A stretch of 12,468 bases of DNA from Eisenbergiella sp963559585 (GTDB taxonomy: Bacteria > Bacillota > Clostridia > Lachnospirales > Lachnospiraceae), in NCBI GenBank assembly GCA_963559585.1, contig CAUWLJ010000099.1, forward strand, positions 1 through 12,468, given 5' to 3'. Every line of letters starts with the position of its first letter. Position 1 is the first letter of the stretch. The notes beneath the pieces are model-generated. The model had not been told where the DNA came from and did no database searches. It saw only the letters and a program-made list of their open reading frames with translations. Below are positions 8,002 through 12,468 of the stretch, one piece after another. The position numbers and the translations under genes were made by a program.

Positions 8002-9759
8002 ATGAGAAAAAAACCATTAACAAAACACAATATAAAAATGGGAAGTATAGCTCCGTACTGTGTGTTAGGAGCTGCATGTATATTTCTGTGCATCCGGTGT
8101 TTTTACAGTTTCTGTTGGTCGGATGAAAGTTATTATTTATCGTTGATTCATAGATTCTGGATTGGAGACAGACCGGTAGTGGACGAGTGGTCGGGGGTTC
8201 AATTTTACTCATTGGCCCTGGTTCCTGTATATGATTTATATATCAAATTGACGGGAGGAAATGAGGGGATTTTTCTTTTTTTCCGTCTATTAGTGGTGGT
8301 GAGCCAGTCTTTACTCGCTGTTTACATTTTCCGAACTCTGAATAAGAGGATAGATTGTTTTCCTGCACTCGCAGGAGCCATGGTCTTTCAACTGTATGCA
8401 AGAGCCAATATAATGGGCGTATCTTATTATTTTTTTGCGGTATTCTTTTATACATGGGGACTCTTTCTGCTGCTAAACGTTCAAGAAGGGAAACATGTAT
8501 GCCTGCGATGTATGGGAGCAGGAGCTGTGTTGGGGCTAAGTGTGTTAGCATTGCCGTATCTTGGTATATGCTATATCGCTGCAAGCATCGTTTTATTCTG
8601 TATCCGTCGTAAAATACGAAAATTTAGAGAAGTCTTATATGTCTGGTCAGGTACACTGGCCGCCGCGGTTCTATATCTGGCTCTTTTATTGAGCCGGGTT
8701 GGAATTAATGAAATAGTGGAATATATTCCGTATATATTTATGGATCCAGAGCATCAGGGAGGTAGTCTGCCTGTGAATCTGATTATGTGGTTTCTCAGAA
8801 TAACCCGCCGTTTTTGGCTTACCATTCCTGTTTATACGGGTATTCTGCTGTGGATTTTTTTTCGGAAGAAAATGGGCACACAGCTTAGTGTCAAAGAGAA
8901 AAGAGTTGTGCTGCTGATAAATGCTGTTCTTTTTGGTGTCCATTTAGTATTCAGCTTTGACATGATAGGCTGTTGTTATATTGCACTGTCTATGTTTGCA
9001 TTTGCAGTCTATCTCATATATGGTAAGGTTTTGAAAGAAGGAAAAGCTATCTGGCTGGGAATTTATATGCCTGGTATTGTTTTTTCTATGATTTTTCAGA
9101 TATCATCCAATACAGGGCTGGATTCGATGACAACCGGCTTTGCGGTCAGTGGGATTGGTGCAGTATGCCTGATCTGGGAAGGGATGAAGGAAACCGATTG
9201 GGAAAACAGGAGAAAAGCAGCTCAAGTGGGCGCATATGCCGTGGTGGGACTTGCTCTTTTACAGACTGTTTTTCTCAGATGGTATGGTGTTTATAGAGAT
9301 GATTCCATCAACAGGATGACTGCAAGACTGGAATCTGGGCCTGCTAAATATTTGTACACGACAGTAGAACATAGGAGACAGTATGAAGAATTGAGGGAAA
9401 GCGTTTCTGAGACAATTCCTCAGGATTACACAGGTACTGTAGTCTATGCAGAACTGGTGCCCTGGCTGTATCTGTGTACGGAACAGTCTTATGGAGCTCC
9501 TGGATCGTGTAGATTTTGGGGAGGCTTAAGTGAAGCATATTTGAAAGAATATTACAAAAAAATGCCGGAAAAGTTTCCCGAATATATATTGGTAGTCAGG
9601 CCGGAGTATGGAAATTTCAAATCTGTGTTGGTGCAGGGGGGAGAATCGGCAAAGGCTCCGAATGGAAGTGGGGTAACGGATTGGTTGGTGCGGCAGGCTG
9701 AGGAAGCAGGATATGAGAAGATAGAAGAAAGAGCCGGGAGTATATACCGGAAACAATGA
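8002..9759 (+). CDS. GT-C-like glycosyltransferase with C-terminal extracytoplasmic domain
   Basis: A 585-residue protein: one N-terminal helix (about 16-34), then SFCWSDESYYLSLIHRFW (36-53) carrying the Asp-Glu pair expected in the first outer loop of PMT/ArnT-like GT-C enzymes. PVVDEWSGVQFYSLALVP (58-75) follows, where such enzymes have a Gly/Asp-rich donor-binding segment. About ten more hydrophobic segments reach about residue 426. The last 155 residues are soluble and mixed alpha/beta in look (TGTVVYAELVPWLYLC near 477-492, EYILVVRPEYG at 527-537), and lie outside the membrane if the usual topology holds. Likely job: moving a sugar from a polyprenyl-phosphate donor onto a surface glycan. 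AGG sits 4 bases before ATG 8002, a weak site, and no better in-frame start lies upstream. It overlaps the next gene by ATGA. Donor and acceptor are unknown. Confidence 0.75.
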   Translation: MRKKPLTKHNIKMGSIAPYCVLGAACIFLCIRCFYSFCWSDESYYLSLIHRFWIGDRPVVDEWSGVQFYSLALVPVYDLYIKLTGGNEGIFLFFRLLVVVSQSLLAVYIFRTLNKRIDCFPALAGAMVFQLYARANIMGVSYYFFAVFFYTWGLFLLLNVQEGKHVCLRCMGAGAVLGLSVLALPYLGICYIAASIVLFCIRRKIRKFREVLYVWSGTLAAAVLYLALLLSRVGINEIVEYIPYIFMDPEHQGGSLPVNLIMWFLRITRRFWLTIPVYTGILLWIFFRKKMGTQLSVKEKRVVLLINAVLFGVHLVFSFDMIGCCYIALSMFAFAVYLIYGKVLKEGKAIWLGIYMPGIVFSMIFQISSNTGLDSMTTGFAVSGIGAVCLIWEGMKETDWENRRKAAQVGAYAVVGLALLQTVFLRWYGVYRDDSINRMTARLESGPAKYLYTTVEHRRQYEELRESVSETIPQDYTGTVVYAELVPWLYLCTEQSYGAPGSCRFWGGLSEAYLKEYYKKMPEKFPEYILVVRPEYGNFKSVLVQGGESAKAPNGSGVTDWLVRQAEEAGYEKIEERAGSIYRKQ

Positions 9760-11216
9760 GAGGGGCGTTAAAGCGTATGAGTAATGCAGAAAATATCAGA
9801 GTGAAGATAAAAAAGTGGGACTTCAGACCGGTTATAATTATCTTTGGAATCTATCTGACAGCATATCTGTCAATTTTTCGAGCTGATTTTAATTATCTGG
9901 ATGATTTGGGAAGGAAGCACACGGGTTATCATGGATGGCTGGATTGGAGCAGATGGTTTACGCAGGTTGTTTCCAACTTTGTCCATGCTGATTTATATCT
10001 GGCTGATATCTCACCACTGCCGCAGATGATAGCCTGTTTTCTGATGGCTGCTGGGAGCTGGATTTTGCTGCTGACTTTTAAAAAGAAAAAAACGATCAGG
10101 TTAGGAAATATTCTGGCGGCATCTCTGGTTGGAGTAACCCCATATTTTTTGGGCATTATTTCATATAAATATGATTCACCATATATGGCATTTTCTTTTT
10201 TCATAAGTACCGTTCCTTTTCTCTTATATAAAAAAAGTAAAGTAATATATATGGCGGGCTCTTTTATATGTCTTATTCTGATGTGTACATCTTATCAGGC
10301 ATCGTCGGGTGTTTACCCACTGATTGTGCTTTTTTTGGCAGGATATGAATGGAATACAGAGGGGAAGGTGCGTGAATGCATAGGGTTTATAGGCTGTTCA
10401 GCATTCAGTTACATTCTGGCACTTGGTACATACTGGATGTTGCTTATGCGGCCGAATGGAGTTTCGACTCTGTCCTGGGATCATTTTTTGACAGGTGTAA
10501 TTCAAAAATACACATCGTTTTATAGTAAAGTTAAGACGGACTTTAAGGAAATATGGCTGGTTCTGATTGTTGTATTGGTATTGTTATTTTTGATTTCTTT
10601 TATAGCAGGGTCAGGAGTAAATAAGGTGCTTTCTGGTATTGCTGGTTTGGTCATGGCTGTAGTGGGAAGTGCAATGACTTTTGGTATGTATTTGATGATT
10701 GATCTGGAAAAATATGATGCAAGAGCAATGTATGCGTTTGGAGTATATCTGGCATTGCTGGCAGTAAGTATTTCATTTTCGGATATTCATTATAGTGTCA
10801 GATATATTCATGTGCTTTTATTTTGGTGCTTTTTCACTTTTTCATTGGCATATGGAAATGCGCTCTCATCACAGAAATCATATTTGGATTATAGAGTTTT
10901 GCTGGTGGCGGATGATCTGAATTCATTGGATGTGATGAAAACGGATGAGAAGAAAAAAATACAAATTAATGGGGACATAGGTTTGGCACCTGTAATACAA
11001 AATATGTCATCAGGATATGAGATGCTGGAACGTTTAATCCCTACAGGAATGGGAGAGGGATATTGGGGAGGGTATTACCTGCTTCATTATTTCAATATTC
11101 CTAATATTGAACAGGGGGAGGGAATGAAAACGGAGGAAATGGAGCTCTTATGTGATTCCATGTACCATACAATCTATGGGGAAGGAAACAACATTCTGGT
11201 TGTATTAAAGCAATGA
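9756..11216 (+). CDS. GtrII-family membrane glucosyltransferase-like protein
   Basis: A 486-residue protein resembling the Glucos_trans_II (GtrII) family. Serotype-converting phages of Shigella use GtrII to add glucose to O-antigen from undecaprenyl-phosphate-glucose on the outer face of the inner membrane. The match is in FRADFNYLDDLGRKHTGYHG from residue 41 (acidic pair D49-D50), WLDWSRW (61-67), and LADISPLPQMIA (82-93), in that order, as in the family. Some ten hydrophobic segments follow, up to about 372. The C-terminal 110 residues are hydrophilic, with YWGGYYLLHYFNIP near 435, typical of these proteins. ATG 9756 overlaps the preceding stop; ATG 9777 with AGGGG about 12 bases upstream is an alternative. 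The next gene encodes a GtrB-type donor synthase, the expected partner. The sugar may not be glucose here. Confidence 0.85.
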   Translation: MRGALKRMSNAENIRVKIKKWDFRPVIIIFGIYLTAYLSIFRADFNYLDDLGRKHTGYHGWLDWSRWFTQVVSNFVHADLYLADISPLPQMIACFLMAAGSWILLLTFKKKKTIRLGNILAASLVGVTPYFLGIISYKYDSPYMAFSFFISTVPFLLYKKSKVIYMAGSFICLILMCTSYQASSGVYPLIVLFLAGYEWNTEGKVRECIGFIGCSAFSYILALGTYWMLLMRPNGVSTLSWDHFLTGVIQKYTSFYSKVKTDFKEIWLVLIVVLVLLFLISFIAGSGVNKVLSGIAGLVMAVVGSAMTFGMYLMIDLEKYDARAMYAFGVYLALLAVSISFSDIHYSVRYIHVLLFWCFFTFSLAYGNALSSQKSYLDYRVLLVADDLNSLDVMKTDEKKKIQINGDIGLAPVIQNMSSGYEMLERLIPTGMGEGYWGGYYLLHYFNIPNIEQGEGMKTEEMELLCDSMYHTIYGEGNNILVVLKQ

Positions 11217-11377
11217 TAATCAGATTGTGTTTTGGGTGCACATATGGTATGGTAAGTATGGTTTTGGCTTAAGAGCAGTAGCGCAGGAGGGGGAGAGATA
11301 CCTGCAGCTATAAAAACGATGAGGTTGATATGGAAAAGGTCTTCTTGAAATTGTGATAAAGGTAGGAGTTTGAGATC
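11217..11377 (+). other. 161-base gap at a composition boundary; no clear gene or terminator
   Basis: This is the longest gap in the window. I see no convincing promoter or terminator: GCAGG/CCTGC arms at about 11282-11306 are only 5 bases long with a large loop and no T-run. An 8-codon frame (ATG 11330 to TGA 11356) with GAGG 5 bases upstream is present, of uncertain meaning. AGGAG at 11364-11368 is the ribosome binding site of the following gene. Confidence 0.5.
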
Positions 11378-12468
11378 ATGGATGCGGTAAATCAATCGAG
11401 AGGAAATATCTTATATCTTGCAGTCCCCTGCTACAACGAGGAGGAGGTTCTTCCCCACACCGCAGAGGTCATGCAGGAGAAGCTTCAGCGGCTGATCAGG
11501 GAAGGAAAAATATCCCCCAAAAGCAAGATAATGTTTATAAACGATGGAAGCCGTGACAACACCTGGCGCATCATACAGGAGCTGTGCCGGAAGGATACGC
11601 TGTTCTCCGGTTTGAGCTTTTCCCGCAATTACGGCCATCAGAGCGCAATCCTTGCGGGTATGATGGCGGCCCGTCCTCATGCGGATATGGTGGTGACCAT
11701 TGACGCGGATCTGCAGCAGGATATAGAGGCTCTGGACGCGTTTATCGCGGCCTATCAGGACGGGTGTGAGGTCGTTTATGGTGTGAGAAACGACCGGAAT
11801 ACGGACGGATTTTTTAAAAAATTCACTGCGGGAGCCTTTTATAAGCTGATGCAGCTTCTGGGCTGTCATGTGATGAGCAACCATGCGGATTATCGTCTGC
11901 TGTCCAGGAAGGCTCTGGACGCTCTGGCGGAATACCGGGAAGTGAATCTTTTCCTGCGTGGTCTGATTCCCACCATGGGCTTCCAGTCGGATGTGGTCTA
12001 TTTCGATGTGAAGGAGCGGGAAGCGGGAACCTCCAAGTATACCTTTAAGAAGATGATGACCCTTGCCATAGACGGAATCACATCCATGAGTACCCGGCCG
12101 ATCCAGGCGATTGCGGCGCTGGGCTTTCTGGTCAGCCTGTTCAGCATAGTGATGATCATTTACTGCATTATGGAGTGGGCAATGGGGAGAAATGTACCCG
12201 GATATACCACTACGCTGGTGGTATCTCTCCTGATGGGAGGACTGACCATCTTTTCACTGGGAATTGTGGGCGAGTATGTAGGGAAGATTTATCTGGAAAC
12301 CAAGGCCAGGCCCCGGTATATTGTGGATTCCTTTGTGTGGAAGGAAAGTGAAGCAGGTGATTCCGGCAGCGGGGAACAGGACGGGCGGGAGTATGCCTGG
12401 CAGGAGCGCATCGCACAAGAATGTGCCTCACAAGAATGTGTCTCACAAGAGTGTGTCGCACAGGAGGA
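11378..12468 (+). CDS. GT2 polyprenyl-phosphate glycosyltransferase, GtrB/DPM1/CsbB-like (3' partial)
   Basis: Begins at ATG 11378, 9 bases after AGGAG, and is still open at the window end (363 codons seen). The GT-A fold comes first: VPCYNEEEVLP (16-26), INDGSRDNTW (54-63), FSRNYGHQSAILAG (81-94), and IDADLQQD (108-115) with the D-x-D metal site. REAGTSKYTFKKM (214-226) is the usual interface-helix motif. Two membrane helices follow (about 243-266 and 279-303), then LETKARPRYIV (306-316), typical of the family's end. The enzyme makes polyprenyl-phosphate-sugar from a nucleotide sugar at the inner leaflet and so supplies GT-C/GtrII-type transferases such as those encoded just upstream. Relatives usually stop soon after residue 320; here a hydrophilic tail with Cys-containing repeats continues. 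G+C and codon choice (CTG, GAC, GGC) are clearly higher than in the genes to the left. UDP-glucose or UDP-GlcNAc are plausible donors. Confidence 0.92.
   Translation, partial: MDAVNQSRGNILYLAVPCYNEEEVLPHTAEVMQEKLQRLIREGKISPKSKIMFINDGSRDNTWRIIQELCRKDTLFSGLSFSRNYGHQSAILAGMMAARPHADMVVTIDADLQQDIEALDAFIAAYQDGCEVVYGVRNDRNTDGFFKKFTAGAFYKLMQLLGCHVMSNHADYRLLSRKALDALAEYREVNLFLRGLIPTMGFQSDVVYFDVKEREAGTSKYTFKKMMTLAIDGITSMSTRPIQAIAALGFLVSLFSIVMIIYCIMEWAMGRNVPGYTTTLVVSLLMGGLTIFSLGIVGEYVGKIYLETKARPRYIVDSFVWKESEAGDSGSGEQDGREYAWQERIAQECASQECVSQECVAQE
12398..12468 (+). repeat. 15-base tandem repeat encoding (A/S)QEC(A/V) units
   Basis: Three near-identical 15-base units start at 12413 (GCACAAGAATGTGCC), 12428 (TCACAAGAATGTGTC) and 12443 (TCACAAGAGTGTGTC), then a fourth is cut by the window edge at 12458. 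A diverged unit (W-Q-E-R-I) sits at 12398-12412. The unit length is a multiple of three, so the tail stays in frame when copy number changes. It puts a Cys every five residues in the cytoplasmic end of the GT2 protein. The true copy number is unknown because the array leaves the window. Confidence 0.85.

Noticed and set aside
11282..11306. GCAGG/CCTGC arms as a terminator after the GtrII-like gene
   Set aside because: The stem is only 5 bases, the loop is over ten bases, and no T-run follows.
11411..11884. Long antisense open frame (157 codons)
   Set aside because: It lies wholly within the GT2 catalytic domain, whose motifs are clear on the + strand; long antisense frames are common in higher-G+C coding DNA.
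12210..12461. Antisense open frame with repeated H-I-L-V-R units
   Set aside because: It is the mirror of the 15-base repeat in the GT2 tail; the + strand frame continues smoothly from known domains.

Overview
The window looks like part of a surface-polysaccharide locus from a low-to-moderate G+C Gram-positive anaerobe, most likely a clostridium of the Lachnospiraceae type. The basis is the purine-rich Shine-Dalgarno sites (GGAGGT, AGGAG, AAGGGA), the A/T-rich codon use, and the presence of a DUF6020-type membrane protein and a GtrII-type transferase beside a DPM1/GtrB-type GT2. The species cannot be fixed from the sequence. All ten genes lie on the + strand with short gaps or 4-base ATGA overlaps, so most are probably co-transcribed.

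Layout: (1) 1-252, the tail of an unrecognised protein. (2) 262-2104, two soluble sugar-nucleotide enzymes: a CMP-sugar synthetase-like cytidylyltransferase and a VioA-like DegT/DnrJ/EryC1/StrS aminotransferase. (3) 2165-3109, an acyltransferase-3 gene that lacks its 5' end and is probably a remnant. (4) 3141-11216, five consecutive large multi-spanning membrane proteins: DUF6020 family, Wzy-like polymerase with an unusual C-terminal extension, two GT-C-like glycosyltransferases, and a GtrII-family glucosyltransferase. (5) 11378 to the window end, a GT2 polyprenyl-phosphate glycosyltransferase of the GtrB/DPM1/CsbB type. It is open at the right edge and its tail carries a tandem Cys-containing pentapeptide repeat.

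Working model (inference): the cytoplasmic enzymes make an activated charged sugar and an amino sugar. The GT2 protein would load a sugar onto polyprenyl phosphate. After flipping, the GT-C/GtrII-type membrane enzymes would transfer sugars to a glycan outside the membrane, and the Wzy-like protein would polymerise repeat units. No flippase (GtrA or Wzx) is visible here. The GT2 gene is clearly richer in G+C than everything to its left. This suggests that about 11217-11377 is a join between a variable, probably acquired cassette and more native chromosomal sequence.

There is no tRNA, rRNA, CRISPR array, transposase or clear rho-independent terminator, and no gene-free stretch longer than about 160 bases.
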